Assembly (NCBI RefSeq): GCF_006345815.1
Contig: NZ_VCIG01000004.1
Span: forward strand, 124,001 to 188,000
DNA: 64,000 nt
Reading direction: 5' to 3'
Origin: Ochrobactrum sp. CGA5
GTDB taxonomy: Bacteria; Pseudomonadota; Alphaproteobacteria; Rhizobiales; Rhizobiaceae
In this document: positions 1 through 9,607 of the stretch, piece by piece
Position numbering within the stretch: the stretch's first letter is position 1
Layout: each line of letters opens with the position of its first letter
Notes under the pieces: model-generated
What the model saw: only the letters and a program-made list of their open reading frames with translations
Told to the model about the DNA's origin: nothing
The model's database searches: none
Made by a program: the position numbers and the translations under genes

Positions 1-335
1 GGATCAGCGTCGAAGCTGGCGTTGCCACTGTCGGCATTACGATCCACGCACAGGAACAGCTCGGCGACCTCGTATTTGTTGATCTGCCGGAAGTCGGTCG
101 CACCGTTTCCAAGGGCGAGGGCATCGTCGTTGTTGAGTCCGTCAAGGCTGCTTCCGACGTTTACGCTCCAGTTGATGGCGAAGTGGTTGAAGTCAACGAC
201 GCCGTGTCGAGCGATCCAGCACTCATCAATCAGGCTGCAGAAGGCGAAGGCTGGTTGTTCAAGCTGAAGCTTTCCGACGAAGGCCAGCTCTCCGGCCTGC
301 TCGACAAGGCCGGTTACGACAAACTTGTAGGATAA
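1..335 (+). CDS. gcvH: Glycine cleavage system H protein, C-terminal part (cut by window edge)
   Basis: Lipoyl carrier of the glycine cleavage complex; it shuttles the aminomethyl group between the P, T and L proteins in the cytoplasm. The reading frame is open from base 3 ([11 protein letters not shown]...) to a TAA at 333-335, giving about 110 residues of the usual 120-130, so only the start is missing. The lipoylation motif [17 protein letters not shown] is present with its lysine. gcvP follows after four bases, so the two are surely co-transcribed; gcvT is expected just outside the left edge. Family call is secure. Confidence 0.95.
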   Translation, partial: ISVEAGVATVGITIHAQEQLGDLVFVDLPEVGRTVSKGEGIVVVESVKAASDVYAPVDGEVVEVNDAVSSDPALINQAAEGEGWLFKLKLSDEGQLSGLLDKAGYDKLVG

Positions 336-339
336 ACAA

Positions 340-3153
340 ATGACGGTAACTGTTCTTCCCTTTGTTGCCCGTCATATCGGGCCAAGATTGGAAGACGAGC
401 GCGCAATGCTTGCAGCGCTCGGCCTTCCTTCCATGGAAACGCTGATCACGCAGGCCGTCCCGGCGTCGATCCGGCTCAACCGCGCGCTCGATCTGCCAGC
501 AGCTTTGAGCGAACACGCAGCACTTGCGGAACTCAATGAAATTATGGACCGCAACGTGGTGAAGAAGAGCTTCATCGGTGCGGGCTATCACGGCGTGTTG
601 ACGCCGCCGGTCATCCAGCGCAACCTGTTCGAGAACCCGGCATGGTACACGGCTTATACGCCTTACCAGTCAGAAATCAGTCAGGGTCGCCTGGAGCTGC
701 TGTTCCATTTCCAGACGCTTGTTGCCGAGCTTTCCGGTCTTCCGGTGGCCTGTGCATCGCTGCTGGATGAAGCGACTGCCGTGGCTGAAGCAGTTGGCGT
801 TGCCATTCGGCATCACCGCGACAAGCGCAGCCGTATCTTGCTTGCGGGCGAACTGCATCCGCAAACGGTTGATGTGATCAACACCCGCGCCGAGCCGCTT
901 GGCTGGCAGGTTGAAGCCGGTAGTGTGGTTGACGACAACACTGCTGCCGTCATTGTGCCTTGGCCGGATACGCGTGGCGTTTATGGTGATTTTAGCGCTG
1001 TTATCGCTGATGCAAAGGCCAAGGGCGCTCTGGTGATCGCCGTTGCCGATCCTCTGGCGCTGACTATTCTGGAAGCCCCTGCAACGTGGGGCGCAGATAT
1101 GGCTGTCGGTTCCATGCAACGCTTTGGCGTACCGATGGGCTTTGGTGGTCCACATGCTGCGTATATGGCTGTGTCTGAACCTCTGACCCGCATCATTCCG
1201 GGGCGTATTGTCGGCCAGTCGGTCGATGCGCATGGCCGCGCGGCCTATCGTTTAGCGCTCCAGACCCGCGAACAGCACATCCGTCGTGACAAGGCCACGT
1301 CGAACATCTGCACTGCGCAGGCATTGCTTGCCAACATGGCTGCGTGTTTTGCCATCTGGCATGGTCCTGCTGGTTTGCAGGCGATTGCAACGCGTGTCGC
1401 AGGTCTTGCATCGCGCTTTGCAACAGGCCTCAAGGCCGCTGGCATTGAAATTGCAGGCGACAGCCTGTTCGACACCGTTACCATCAAAGTTCCGGGCAAA
1501 GCCGCAAATATTGCCGCAGAAGCCGATAATGGCGGTCGTCTGATCCGTATCATTGATGCAGATACAGTCGGTGTGACTTTTGATGAAACCTCGACTGAAG
1601 ACGATCTTGCAGCGCTTGCCGTTCTGTTTGGTGCAAAGCCGGTCGGCAATGATGGTCTGCTCGTGCCGTCCAAGGGACGCGGTGAAGGTTTCCTGACGCA
1701 GGATGTGTTCCATTCGCACCGTTCGGAAACCGAGATGATGCGCTTTCTGCGCCGTCTGGCAGACAAGGATCTGGCGCTTGACCGTGCGATGATCCCGCTC
1801 GGTTCGTGTACCATGAAGCTCAACGCGGCAGCAGAAATGATGCCGGTGAGCTGGAATACGGTCGCAAACCTGCATCCGTTTGCTCCTGCGGCACAGACCG
1901 AAGGCTATGCCAAGATGACGTCTGACGTCGAAGCATGGCTTTGTGAAGTCACCGGCTTTGCTGGCGTTTCGCTACAGCCAAATGCTGGTAGTCAGGGCGA
2001 ATATGCGGGTCTTCTCGCAATTCGTCACTATCATCAGGCACGTGGCGAAGGCCATCGCAACATCTGCCTGATCCCATCCTCTGCACACGGCACCAACCCT
2101 GCCAGTGCTTCGATGGCTGGGATGAGCGTTGTTGTTGTCAATTGCCGTCCAGACGGTGATATTGACATTGATGATCTGAAAGCCAAGGCTGAGAAGCATC
2201 GCGATAATCTTGCGGCGTTTATGATCACCTATCCTTCGACTTATGGCGTGTTCGAAGAAGGTATCAAGGCGTTCTGCGAAATCATCCATGACAATGGCGG
2301 TCAGGTCTATTTCGATGGCGCCAACCTCAATGCGCTCGTTGGCCTTGCTCGTCCTTGCGATATTGGTGCTGACGTCTGCCACATGAACCTGCACAAGACC
2401 TTCTGCATTCCGCATGGCGGCGGCGGCCCGGGTGTTGGTCCGATTGGTGTTGCCAAGCACCTGGTGCCTTATCTGCCAGGCCATGTTGACCTCGGCTCAA
2501 AGCACGCGGTTTCGGCAGCGCCGTTTGGCAGCGCATCCATTCTGGTCATCACGTGGATGTATATCCGCATGATGGGCGGCGCAGGTCTGAAGAAGGCGAC
2601 TGAGGCTGCGATACTCAACGCCAACTATATTGCACATCGTCTGAAGGATGCCTATCCGATCCTTTATACCGGCGCGCATGATCGTGTGGCGCATGAGTGT
2701 ATCGTTGACACGCGTGTGCTTAAAGACAGCGCAGGCGTGACCGTGGAAGATGTGGCCAAGCGTCTCATCGACTATGGTTTCCATGCGCCAACCATGTCCT
2801 GGCCAGTTGCGGGAACGCTGATGATCGAGCCGACAGAGTCTGAGCCGAAGTCGGAAATTGACCGTCTTTGCGATGCGATGATTGCCATTGCAGGAGAAGC
2901 GAAGAAGGTTGCCGATGGGGTCTGGCCAAAGGATGACAATCCGCTTGCCAATGCACCGCACACGGCAGGCGATACGTTGGTAACGGAATGGACGCATCCT
3001 TACACGCGTGAGGAAGCTGTGTTCCCGGGAAGTGCGCTGAGTGGTGACTTTGACACGACGGCTAAATATTGGCCTCCGGTCAGTCGCGTTGACAATGTGG
3101 GTGGCGACAGAAATCTCATCTGTTCTTGCCCGCCAGTAGCGGTCTATGGCTGA
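340..3153 (+). CDS. gcvP: Glycine dehydrogenase (decarboxylating), P protein
   Basis: PLP-dependent P protein of the glycine cleavage system: decarboxylates glycine and loads the aminomethyl group onto lipoylated GcvH. At 937 residues it is the full-length single-chain (homodimeric) form, with two related aminotransferase-like halves. The PLP-binding lysine lies in [18 protein letters not shown] at K686, followed by the glycine-rich loop of the family. The ATG at 340 is four bases after the gcvH stop, so translation is probably coupled. A Rho-independent terminator follows 28 bases downstream. No frameshift or missing motif seen. Confidence 0.97.
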   Translation: MTVTVLPFVARHIGPRLEDERAMLAALGLPSMETLITQAVPASIRLNRALDLPAALSEHAALAELNEIMDRNVVKKSFIGAGYHGVLTPPVIQRNLFENPAWYTAYTPYQSEISQGRLELLFHFQTLVAELSGLPVACASLLDEATAVAEAVGVAIRHHRDKRSRILLAGELHPQTVDVINTRAEPLGWQVEAGSVVDDNTAAVIVPWPDTRGVYGDFSAVIADAKAKGALVIAVADPLALTILEAPATWGADMAVGSMQRFGVPMGFGGPHAAYMAVSEPLTRIIPGRIVGQSVDAHGRAAYRLALQTREQHIRRDKATSNICTAQALLANMAACFAIWHGPAGLQAIATRVAGLASRFATGLKAAGIEIAGDSLFDTVTIKVPGKAANIAAEADNGGRLIRIIDADTVGVTFDETSTEDDLAALAVLFGAKPVGNDGLLVPSKGRGEGFLTQDVFHSHRSETEMMRFLRRLADKDLALDRAMIPLGSCTMKLNAAAEMMPVSWNTVANLHPFAPAAQTEGYAKMTSDVEAWLCEVTGFAGVSLQPNAGSQGEYAGLLAIRHYHQARGEGHRNICLIPSSAHGTNPASASMAGMSVVVVNCRPDGDIDIDDLKAKAEKHRDNLAAFMITYPSTYGVFEEGIKAFCEIIHDNGGQVYFDGANLNALVGLARPCDIGADVCHMNLHKTFCIPHGGGGPGVGPIGVAKHLVPYLPGHVDLGSKHAVSAAPFGSASILVITWMYIRMMGGAGLKKATEAAILNANYIAHRLKDAYPILYTGAHDRVAHECIVDTRVLKDSAGVTVEDVAKRLIDYGFHAPTMSWPVAGTLMIEPTESEPKSEIDRLCDAMIAIAGEAKKVADGVWPKDDNPLANAPHTAGDTLVTEWTHPYTREEAVFPGSALSGDFDTTAKYWPPVSRVDNVGGDRNLICSCPPVAVYG

Positions 3154-3180
3154 GATAAAATGTAGTTCAAGCAATGGAAA

Positions 3181-3206
3181 GCGCCGCCGCAACGCGGCGC
3201 TTTTTC
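3181..3206 (+). terminator. Rho-independent terminator after gcvP
   Basis: A 7-bp GC-only stem (GCGCCGC 3181-3187 with GCGGCGC 3194-3200), six-base loop, then a run of five T. It closes the gcv operon. Confidence 0.85.
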
Positions 3207-3356
3207 ATATGGCGCCGCCCGAATTTCTCTGATTAACCGAAAATGAGTTAACACGCAAAAAAGACGAGCTCTGAACGCAAAGGTTTAGTAAAATAGAGCT
3301 TTTAAAACAGCGTGTTGCACGCCTTTCTTTAAAAGAGACGTTGCCTGAAATCTGGG

Positions 3357-3470
3357 CAAAAAAAGAGCCGGACTGGGAAGTCCGGCTAAGTTTTGAAGGT
3401 GCCACATTGGGCAAACCTCCAGAGGGGAACACTTACCGCGCGCAATGGGAGGAGGCACAGCGGTAAGTGA
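3357..3470 (-). ncRNA. Candidate trans-acting small RNA with anti-Shine-Dalgarno loop (alpha-r14/alpha-r15-like)
   Basis: Read on the minus strand, a complete small RNA unit of about 114 nt is visible. Promoter: TTGAAG (3503-3498), 17-base spacer, CATATC (3480-3475). The transcript would start near 3470 with a perfect 10-bp hairpin (arms 3460-3469 and 3430-3439) whose 20-nt loop contains CCUCCUCCC (3455-3447), complementary to ribosome binding sites. After an unstructured stretch with another UUCCCC comes a 9-bp GC-rich terminator stem (3379-3387/3366-3374) with loop UCCC and seven U (3364-3358). Length, layout and CCUCC/UCCC loops resemble the alphaproteobacterial alpha-r14 (NfeR-like) and alpha-r15 (AbcR) families, which repress ABC-transporter mRNAs. 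Which family it belongs to cannot be settled by eye. Confidence 0.7.
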
Positions 3471-3503
3471 CTGTGATATGTATCACCTTGCTCCGATCTT
3501 CAA

Positions 3504-4080
3504 CCCCTGAAACACGAAATTTTTGACCATTTCGGAAAATTCTGAATTTTTTTGGATTTCGGTTGTATATTCGGGCTAGTTGGTCAGGATTTGTATCCTG
3601 CGGCGGCTTCAGCATGACCCAGATCGAAACGATCCTCCATTACCAAAGGCAAATTGGTCCCGACTCATAAGTTTGCTCGCTAAGTTTTTGGGATGTACTC
3701 GCACTCTCTGCAGGCCAGGATGTCTTCGGACCCTGCCAGCATTGCTGCGGGTGAGAGATTTAATGGACTTCCGGCTGTATCTGCTTAGGACCGGGCTTTG
3801 GGTTTTCTCTTAATTCATTCTCTTGGTGGAGCGCTTAAGCGCGGCATTCTCGTCGATGATGTGCCAAGGCGCACATTCATAGTGATTGTTCCATATCGAA
3901 ATTGGCGCGATTTTTATACAGATGATCGCCTCACTTTATTTCTCCCGTTGCGTGAAGCATCAACAAGGCTGGCCTGTACTATAATGCTCCGATCACGGCG
4001 TTGGTGCATTTTCAAAGACTTATGCGATCATCTAAAAACTTGGCATACTATCACACATCGCGAACAAACGGGGCTATAAG
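3504..4080. other. Gene-poor stretch with decayed coding sequence
   Basis: No intact gene is credible here. Two short plus-strand frames exist (3580-3813, 3798-4079), neither with a good ribosome site. Around 3890-4080 the peptide reads like coding sequence broken by a frameshift: VPYRNWRDFYTDDRLT in one frame, continuing near 3980 in another as YNAPITALVHFQRLMRSSK. The first part faintly recalls the ligand-binding half of LuxR-type regulators, but I cannot confirm that. A 12-bp palindrome (GCGCTTAAGCGC) is at 3831-3842. Treat as a possible pseudogene remnant. Confidence 0.3.
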
Positions 4081-4091
4081 CTTCTGAAATA

Positions 4092-4108
4092 ATTAGAATA
4101 ATTCTAAA
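4092..4108 (+). promoter_or_regulatory. Iron control element (Irr-box-like) upstream of efeU
   Basis: TTAGAA-TAA-TTCTAA(A), a perfect 6+6 inverted repeat with a 3-base centre, differs by one outer base from the Irr-binding ICE consensus of Rhizobiales as I recall it (TTTAGAA-N3-TTCTAAA). It sits about 145 bases before an iron uptake operon, so iron regulation through Irr is likely. Confidence 0.65.
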
Positions 4109-4253
4109 ACATTCCTATGTTTGTCAACTTCATTTAACTTGCAGCGCTGGCTCTGCGGATATAAAAGATGACCAAATGACGAAGGCTTCATGCCGGGTTT
4201 GAAGAGAAGCGACCGAGGGAAGGGCCGATTTCTCTGTCTTTGGGATAGTCGGA

Positions 4254-5096
4254 ATGCTCGTACCTTTTCTTATCATGTTCCGCGAAGGCGTAGAAGCTGC
4301 GCTGATCGTCGGCATCATAGCCAGTTACCTTCACCAGACCGGGCGCAGCGCATGGATGCCGGTAGTATGGATCGGCATTCTGCTTGCTCTGGCCATGTCG
4401 CTCACTGTTGGCGCTATCCTGCAGCTTTTGAGCGCAGAATTCCCGCAAAAAGCGCAGGAACTTTTCGAAGCCATTATTGGTCTCATTGCCGTTTTCGTCT
4501 TGACGTCGATGGTGTTCTGGATGCGCAAAGCTGCGCGCTCTATTAAATCGGAACTGCACCAATCCATTGATGCAGCCTTTCAGACACCGACACACAAAGG
4601 CTTCGGCCTCATTTTGATGGTTTTCTTTGCTGTCGCGCGCGAGGGGCTTGAATCTGTCTTCTTTCTACTGGCTGCTTTCCAACAGAGCGAAGGGGTAGCG
4701 GCACCGCTTGGTGCGCTTCTTGGCGTGTTGCTGGCCGCAGCAGTTGGCTATGGCATCTTTAAAGGTGGCCTGAAGTTGAACCTTCGCCGTTTCTTCCGCT
4801 GGACCGGCGTTTTCATTCTGATTATCGCGGCGGGCATTCTCGCCAATTCTGTCATGGCGCTGCACGAAGCTGGCATCTGGAATCATTTCCAAGCGGTCGT
4901 CTTCGATATGAGTGATGTTCTGCCACTGGATAGCACTCTTGGCTCGGTTCTCGCGGGTGTTTTCGGTTACATCGCAACGCCCACCGTCAGTGAAGTGGTT
5001 GCCTATGTAGCTTTCCTTGTTCCAGCGCTCATTCTGTTCCTGATGCCGACAAGTACACCGGTAACGGCGAGCCATGCCAAAACAAGCGCACAGTAA
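4254..5096 (+). CDS. efeU: FTR1-family iron permease EfeU
   Basis: Inner-membrane iron permease of the EfeUOB ferrous iron importer. The 280-residue length equals the family norm, with about seven hydrophobic segments. Both REXXE iron-binding motifs are intact: REGVE at residues 10-14 and REGLE at 129-133. First gene of a tight four-gene run (efeO starts 14 bases on). The ATG at 4254 is chosen because the first REXXE helix begins at once after it, as in other FTR1 proteins; the ribosome site (GGGA about 10 bases upstream) is weak. The ICE at 4092-4108 suggests Irr control. Confidence 0.93.
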   Translation: MLVPFLIMFREGVEAALIVGIIASYLHQTGRSAWMPVVWIGILLALAMSLTVGAILQLLSAEFPQKAQELFEAIIGLIAVFVLTSMVFWMRKAARSIKSELHQSIDAAFQTPTHKGFGLILMVFFAVAREGLESVFFLLAAFQQSEGVAAPLGALLGVLLAAAVGYGIFKGGLKLNLRRFFRWTGVFILIIAAGILANSVMALHEAGIWNHFQAVVFDMSDVLPLDSTLGSVLAGVFGYIATPTVSEVVAYVAFLVPALILFLMPTSTPVTASHAKTSAQ

Positions 5097-5110
5097 AAGA
5101 GATTTCAATA

Positions 5111-6301
5111 ATGACGAATCCGAAGCCCGCTGAACCCATATCACGCAATCTGGTCCGCTTTGGGTTGGTATTTGCCGTGCTGCTTTTGCTCGCTGCCGGT
5201 GCTGCATTTTATTATGCATCCCGCGTGTCGGACAAAGCTCGCCATTCAGAAGCAGGTGACAAAATACAGGTCGCGATCAACGCAAAAAGTTGCGAGCCGA
5301 ATGAACTGACTGTTCCGGCTGGACGCTCGGTATTCGAAATTGTCAATAAATCCGACCGTACGGTCGAATGGGAAATACTTGACGGCGTGATGGTTGTTGA
5401 AGAACGCGAGAATATTGCACCTGGCTTCAGGCAGACGATCGCCGCAAAGCTGACGCCCGGTGAATACCAGATTACATGCGGGCTCCTTTCTAATCCGCGT
5501 GGCAAGCTGATCGTGACTGCGACCGCCGCCAGCGAAGCGGAAAAGGGCAAACTTCCGCTTACAGCTTTCATTGGTGCATTGGCCGAATATCAGATTTATC
5601 TTTCGACTGAGGTTGCCGGATTCCAAAAGGCTGTTGCAGCGCTTTCCACAGCAATCGCGAGCGGAAATCTTGAGGCCGCACAAGCGACCTACGGCCCAGC
5701 GCGCGAAGCCTATGCGCGTATTGCTCCCGTTTCGGAAGCGTTCTCCGATCTTGATACAGCTATCAATGCGCGCGCGGATTATTTTGAAAAGCGTGAGCAA
5801 GACCCCGCGTTCGGTGGTTTGCATCGTATCGAATATGCTCTCTTCGAGCAAAAGTCCGTTGATGGATTGGCGCTTATCGTTGGCAAGCTTGAGCAGGATG
5901 CCACTGCATTGAAAGAGCGCATTCGCGGGCTTCGCATCTCTCCCGATCGCATGATGGCGGGCACTGCTTCGGCATTGAACCGTTTTGCTTCGACTGCACC
6001 GGATGCTGATGAAGACCGTTATGCGCACACTGATCTGCAGGCTTTGTCTGGTCTTCTCGAAGGCTCAGGCAAGACTGCCGATGTCCTACGCCCCATTGTT
6101 GTAAAGGTTTATCCGAAGGCCTTTGAAAGCATCGACAAGGATGCGGCTTCAATTAAGGCGCTGCTTGGTGCAGGTGCTGAAGGCAATGGCTACAAGGCGT
6201 ATAATGCTCTGTCGCCTGATGAACAGGCGAAAATTAGGGAAGCTGCGGCTCAACTTGCCGCACAGTTTACGAAACTCCGCGATCAGCTTGGGGTAGATTG
6301 A
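5111..6301 (+). CDS. efeO: Iron uptake system component EfeO (cupredoxin plus M75 domain)
   Basis: Periplasmic partner of EfeU, thought to bind metal and deliver iron. N-terminal signal or anchor (residues about 14-36, hydrophobic), then a cupredoxin-like domain with the two expected cysteines (SCEPNEL, QITCGLL), then an M75 imelysin-type domain with the HXXE motif in GLHRIEYALF. 396 residues, a normal length for full EfeO. The stop overlaps the efeB start by four bases (ATGA), so the two are translationally coupled. Confidence 0.93.
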   Translation: MTNPKPAEPISRNLVRFGLVFAVLLLLAAGAAFYYASRVSDKARHSEAGDKIQVAINAKSCEPNELTVPAGRSVFEIVNKSDRTVEWEILDGVMVVEERENIAPGFRQTIAAKLTPGEYQITCGLLSNPRGKLIVTATAASEAEKGKLPLTAFIGALAEYQIYLSTEVAGFQKAVAALSTAIASGNLEAAQATYGPAREAYARIAPVSEAFSDLDTAINARADYFEKREQDPAFGGLHRIEYALFEQKSVDGLALIVGKLEQDATALKERIRGLRISPDRMMAGTASALNRFASTAPDADEDRYAHTDLQALSGLLEGSGKTADVLRPIVVKVYPKAFESIDKDAASIKALLGAGAEGNGYKAYNALSPDEQAKIREAAAQLAAQFTKLRDQLGVD

Positions 6302-7635
6302 TGACCAGAAAATTTTTTAAAACTGATAAGATTGCCACCGAAGAACCTGTTTCCGCCGGCCGCCGCGCACTGCTCCTTGGGGCAGGTGCAACCGGGGTTG
6401 CCGGAGCTGTGGCAGGCGTGCTTGCCCCGCAGACGGCCCATGCTCTTTCTTCGGAAAGCGTGACCAATGCGCCGGAAAGCGAAAAGCTTCACGAAAGCCA
6501 GCCTTTTTTCGGGAGGCACCAGCCGGGTATCGTTACGCCGCGACCCGCTGCCGGTCTTGTTGCTTCCTTTGATGTGCTGGCACGTGATCGCAATGCACTG
6601 GACCGCATGTTCAAGCTGCTGACTGAGCGAACCGAGTTCTTGATGAAGGGTGGGGAGCCACCGGAGCTCGACGCGAAGTTCCCACCAGCGGATTCAGGCA
6701 TTCTCGGACCGGTCGTTACGCCGGATAATCTTACGATTACGGTCGCGCTTGGTTCCTCGTTGTTTGATGACCGTTTCGGTCTGAAGCCCTTGAAACCAAG
6801 ATTGCTCCAACGCATGACAGGCTTTCCCAACGATGCCTTGCAGAAGGATTTGTGTCACGGCGATATTGTGATTCAGTTCTGTTCCAATACGCCTGACACG
6901 AATATCCACGCGCTTCGCGACATCATGAAGAACATGCCTGATCTTCTGATGGTTCGGTGGAAACAGGAAGGCACGGTTCCAGTGCAGCCGCCGCATTCGC
7001 CCCGAGCAAAAGAAAGCGCGCGGAACTTCCTCGGTTTCCGCGATGGGTCTGCCAATCCGGATTCCACGGATGACGCACTGATGAACCGTATTGTCTGGGT
7101 TCAGAAGCAAAACGGAGAGCCAGAGTGGGCGACCAATGGCAGCTACATGGCTGTACGCATTATTCGCAATTTTGTCGAACGCTGGGACCGGACGCCGCTT
7201 CAGGAGCAGGAAGCGATTTTTGGACGCCGCAAGGATAGCGGTGCGCCGTTTGACGGTAAGACCGAAGCAGATGTTCCGAATTACGCGAAAGATGCGGATG
7301 GTAAGGTGACGCCGCTCGACTCGCATATCCGCTTGGCAAATCCGCGCGATGCCAATTCCGAGCAGCACCTCATTCTGCGTCGACCATTCAACTATTCAAA
7401 TGGTGTCAGTAAATCAGGGCAGCTTGATATGGGCCTGCTCTTCATCGCCTACCAGGCCGATTTGGAGAAGGGCTTTATCACGGTTCAGAACCGGCTCAAC
7501 GGCGAGCCGTTGGAGGAATACCTGAAACCGATTGGGGGCGGATATTTCTTCGCGCTGCCAGGTGTTCAGGATCAAAAGGACTACTACGCGCGCGCACTTT
7601 TGGAGGCAAGCGGTCCGCAAAATGCCCGTGGGTGA
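6298..7635 (+). CDS. efeB: Tat-exported dye-decolourising haem peroxidase EfeB
   Basis: DyP-type haem peroxidase of the Efe system, exported folded to the periplasm, where it is proposed to oxidise Fe(II) or release iron from haem. It carries a twin-arginine signal (RR at residues 22-23, then a hydrophobic stretch ending AHA at 47-49) and the DyP signature GFRDG at 246-250 with the catalytic aspartate D249. 445 residues, full length. Start overlaps efeO by four bases. Confidence 0.94.
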   Translation: MMTRKFFKTDKIATEEPVSAGRRALLLGAGATGVAGAVAGVLAPQTAHALSSESVTNAPESEKLHESQPFFGRHQPGIVTPRPAAGLVASFDVLARDRNALDRMFKLLTERTEFLMKGGEPPELDAKFPPADSGILGPVVTPDNLTITVALGSSLFDDRFGLKPLKPRLLQRMTGFPNDALQKDLCHGDIVIQFCSNTPDTNIHALRDIMKNMPDLLMVRWKQEGTVPVQPPHSPRAKESARNFLGFRDGSANPDSTDDALMNRIVWVQKQNGEPEWATNGSYMAVRIIRNFVERWDRTPLQEQEAIFGRRKDSGAPFDGKTEADVPNYAKDADGKVTPLDSHIRLANPRDANSEQHLILRRPFNYSNGVSKSGQLDMGLLFIAYQADLEKGFITVQNRLNGEPLEEYLKPIGGGYFFALPGVQDQKDYYARALLEASGPQNARG

Positions 7636-7702
7636 GGGCCGCATCTCAAGTTTTGATCTAACGCGTATTTCTCGTAATGCGCTTTATCTGGAGAGGCTAA
7701 AT

Positions 7703-8530
7703 ATGAAGTATCGTCTGCCATTGCTCGCATCGGCATGTGCCGTCGCTTTCACACTCGGCTTTGGCGCAGCCAAAGCCGAAGTTTCACCGCTGGACCTCGT
7801 TCAGCCGATTGCTGACTACAAAGTCTATGTGCAGGAAAACCTTGACGTTCTGGTAAAGGATACCAAGGCCTTCACCGATGCGGTCAAGGCAGGCGATCTG
7901 GAAAAGGCAAAGGAGCTATATCCTTCATCGCGCGTTTCCTACGAAAAGATTGAACCGATTGCCGAGCTTTTTGCAGATCTTGACGCCTCGATCGACAGCC
8001 GCGCCGACGACCATGAAGACGGTGAGAAGTCGGAAGACTTCACCGGGTTTCATCGCATCGAATATGGCCTGTTTGCGCAAAACTCGACCGAAGGGCTCGC
8101 TCAGGTTGCCGACAAGCTCTACGTTGACGTGTTGGAGCTCCAGAAGCGTGTAAAAGACCTCACCGTTCCACCGGAAAAGGTCGTCGGTGGTGCCGCTGCC
8201 TTGCTGGAAGAAGTAGCTGCGACCAAGATTTCCGGTGAGGAAGATCGTTACAGCCACACCGATCTTTGGGACTTCAAGGCTAATGTCGACGGCGCCCAGA
8301 AGATCGTAGAGCTCTTCAAGCCTTTGCTAGAAAAGGAGAATCCTGATCTCATGAAGAAGGTGGAAGCCAACTTTGAGACCGTTGACGGCATTCTCGCGAA
8401 GTACAAGAAGGGTGATGGGTACGAATCCTATGACAAGCTGTCGGATGATGATCGCAAGGCGCTTGCCGGTCCTGTGACCGCGCTTGCCGAGGATCTTTCC
8501 ACGTTGCGCGGCACGCTCGGTTTGAACTAA
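7703..8530 (+). CDS. Periplasmic M75 (EfeM/EfeO-like) iron uptake protein
   Basis: A second M75-domain protein, 275 residues, without the cupredoxin domain of EfeO. The open frame runs further upstream, but ATG 7703 follows GGAGAGG and begins a clear signal peptide (hydrophobic to residue 23, cleavage likely after AKA). The HXXE motif is in [10 protein letters not shown], and the sequence parallels the M75 part of EfeO 1.4 kb upstream ([32 protein letters not shown]), so this looks like a paralogue. It would bind iron in the periplasm as a short EfeO/EfeM form. Last gene of the efe operon; a strong terminator follows. Confidence 0.88.
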   Translation: MKYRLPLLASACAVAFTLGFGAAKAEVSPLDLVQPIADYKVYVQENLDVLVKDTKAFTDAVKAGDLEKAKELYPSSRVSYEKIEPIAELFADLDASIDSRADDHEDGEKSEDFTGFHRIEYGLFAQNSTEGLAQVADKLYVDVLELQKRVKDLTVPPEKVVGGAAALLEEVAATKISGEEDRYSHTDLWDFKANVDGAQKIVELFKPLLEKENPDLMKKVEANFETVDGILAKYKKGDGYESYDKLSDDDRKALAGPVTALAEDLSTLRGTLGLN

Positions 8531-8541
8531 GGAACGAAAAT

Positions 8542-8567
8542 AAAATGGCGGGGTAACCCGCCATTTT
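8542..8567. terminator. Bidirectional terminator between efe operon and lacI-type gene
   Basis: An 11-bp stem (AAAATGGCGGG 8542-8552 with CCCGCCATTTT 8557-8567) with a four-base loop. T-rich on both strands, so it can serve both convergent operons; it touches the end of the regulator gene. Confidence 0.85.
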
Positions 8568-9607
8568 CAAGCACTCATGCGCAGTTTGATTTCGGCATTG
8601 AGCAGAATGCGCTGAGTTTCCGGCAGTTCCATTCGATTATCCGTTGCTTCGCCCAATGTTCGAAACAAAAGCTCAATCGCAAGCCGCCCGATTTCATTGT
8701 AATCCTGAGCGACTGTGGTGAGTGGTGGACACGTATATTCTGATAGCGGGTTGTTGTCGTGGCCAGCAACGCGAACGTCGCACTCCTTGAGCCTGCCAAT
8801 TTTAAGGCCAGCCTGCCAGAGCGCACTGGTAACGCCAAAGGCGATGCGGTCGTTCGAACATAGAACAGTGCTTGTTGGAAGGCGGCCTTTTTCCCGTAGA
8901 ATTCGCGCGGTTTGCTCGAAGGCATAACGTTCGAAATCCCAGCTCCGACTGTGTTCGAGGTCAATGATGCGCGGCTCATAGCCCAGCTTTTCCATCGCCT
9001 GTCGATAGGCTTCTTGCCGTTTGATTGCGTTGTTATTGACCATAGGCATTGAAAAATAACAGGGTTCACTGCCCGAACGGCACAGATAATCGACGATTAG
9101 ATGAAAGGATTTGAGGTTGTCGGTGCCGACGAAGGGCGAGGTGCCGTCGAGCGGAGAGTCGACATAGACAATCGGAACGTCTTCGGCGAGGCGCGCCAGT
9201 GTCGAATGTTGCGATTCTTCACCAAGCGGTGCGATGATAGCGCCTGCGACATTGAGTGAGCGCAGCGTTTCAATCGCTTGTTTTTCCAGTTCAGGTTTGC
9301 CATCGGATGACAGAACAATCGCAAGATAACCGCGTTGCTCTGCGAGCGACTGCAATCGTTTCGTCATCGCCATATAGAAGTGATCAAGCTGGTTAGGGAT
9401 AATTACACCCAGAATTGTCGTGCGACGTCGATTGAGATTCACTGCGAAAAGATTGGGGCGAAAGCCGGATTGCTTTATCGCTGCTTCGATGAGTTCCCGG
9501 GTCTTGGGACGGACGGATGACGGATCGCTGAAATATTTGGAAACAGTTGGGCGGGAAAGCCCAACAAACGCTGAAAAATCTTCCATGGTGCGTATTGTCT
9601 TGCGCAC
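8567..9607 (-). CDS. LacI-family transcriptional regulator of the polyol operon
   Basis: 346 residues: N-terminal LacI helix-turn-helix (VGLSRPTVSKYF, residues 16-27) and a periplasmic-binding-protein-like effector domain. The GTG at 9607, preceded by AGGA, is chosen because the internal ATG (9586) would cut into the helix-turn-helix region. It is divergent from the smo-like operon starting at 10068, and a perfect palindrome overlaps that promoter (10021-10032), so it most probably represses the polyol genes and is released by a polyol. The inducer is not visible from sequence. Confidence 0.9.
   Translation of the reverse strand: MRKTIRTMEDFSAFVGLSRPTVSKYFSDPSSVRPKTRELIEAAIKQSGFRPNLFAVNLNRRRTTILGVIIPNQLDHFYMAMTKRLQSLAEQRGYLAIVLSSDGKPELEKQAIETLRSLNVAGAIIAPLGEESQHSTLARLAEDVPIVYVDSPLDGTSPFVGTDNLKSFHLIVDYLCRSGSEPCYFSMPMVNNNAIKRQEAYRQAMEKLGYEPRIIDLEHSRSWDFERYAFEQTARILREKGRLPTSTVLCSNDRIAFGVTSALWQAGLKIGRLKECDVRVAGHDNNPLSEYTCPPLTTVAQDYNEIGRLAIELLFRTLGEATDNRMELPETQRILLNAEIKLRMSA

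Noticed and set aside
670..1875. Two long minus-strand frames (187 and 207 codons) in gcvP
   Set aside because: Overlap a secure enzyme gene over its full length and match no family.
3366..3387. Plus-strand terminator hairpin
   Set aside because: The T run is on the minus strand, so the hairpin ends a minus-strand transcript and belongs to the small RNA.
3831..3842. 12-bp palindrome GCGCTTAAGCGC as an operator
   Set aside because: No gene or promoter in useful position; may be chance or part of decayed sequence.
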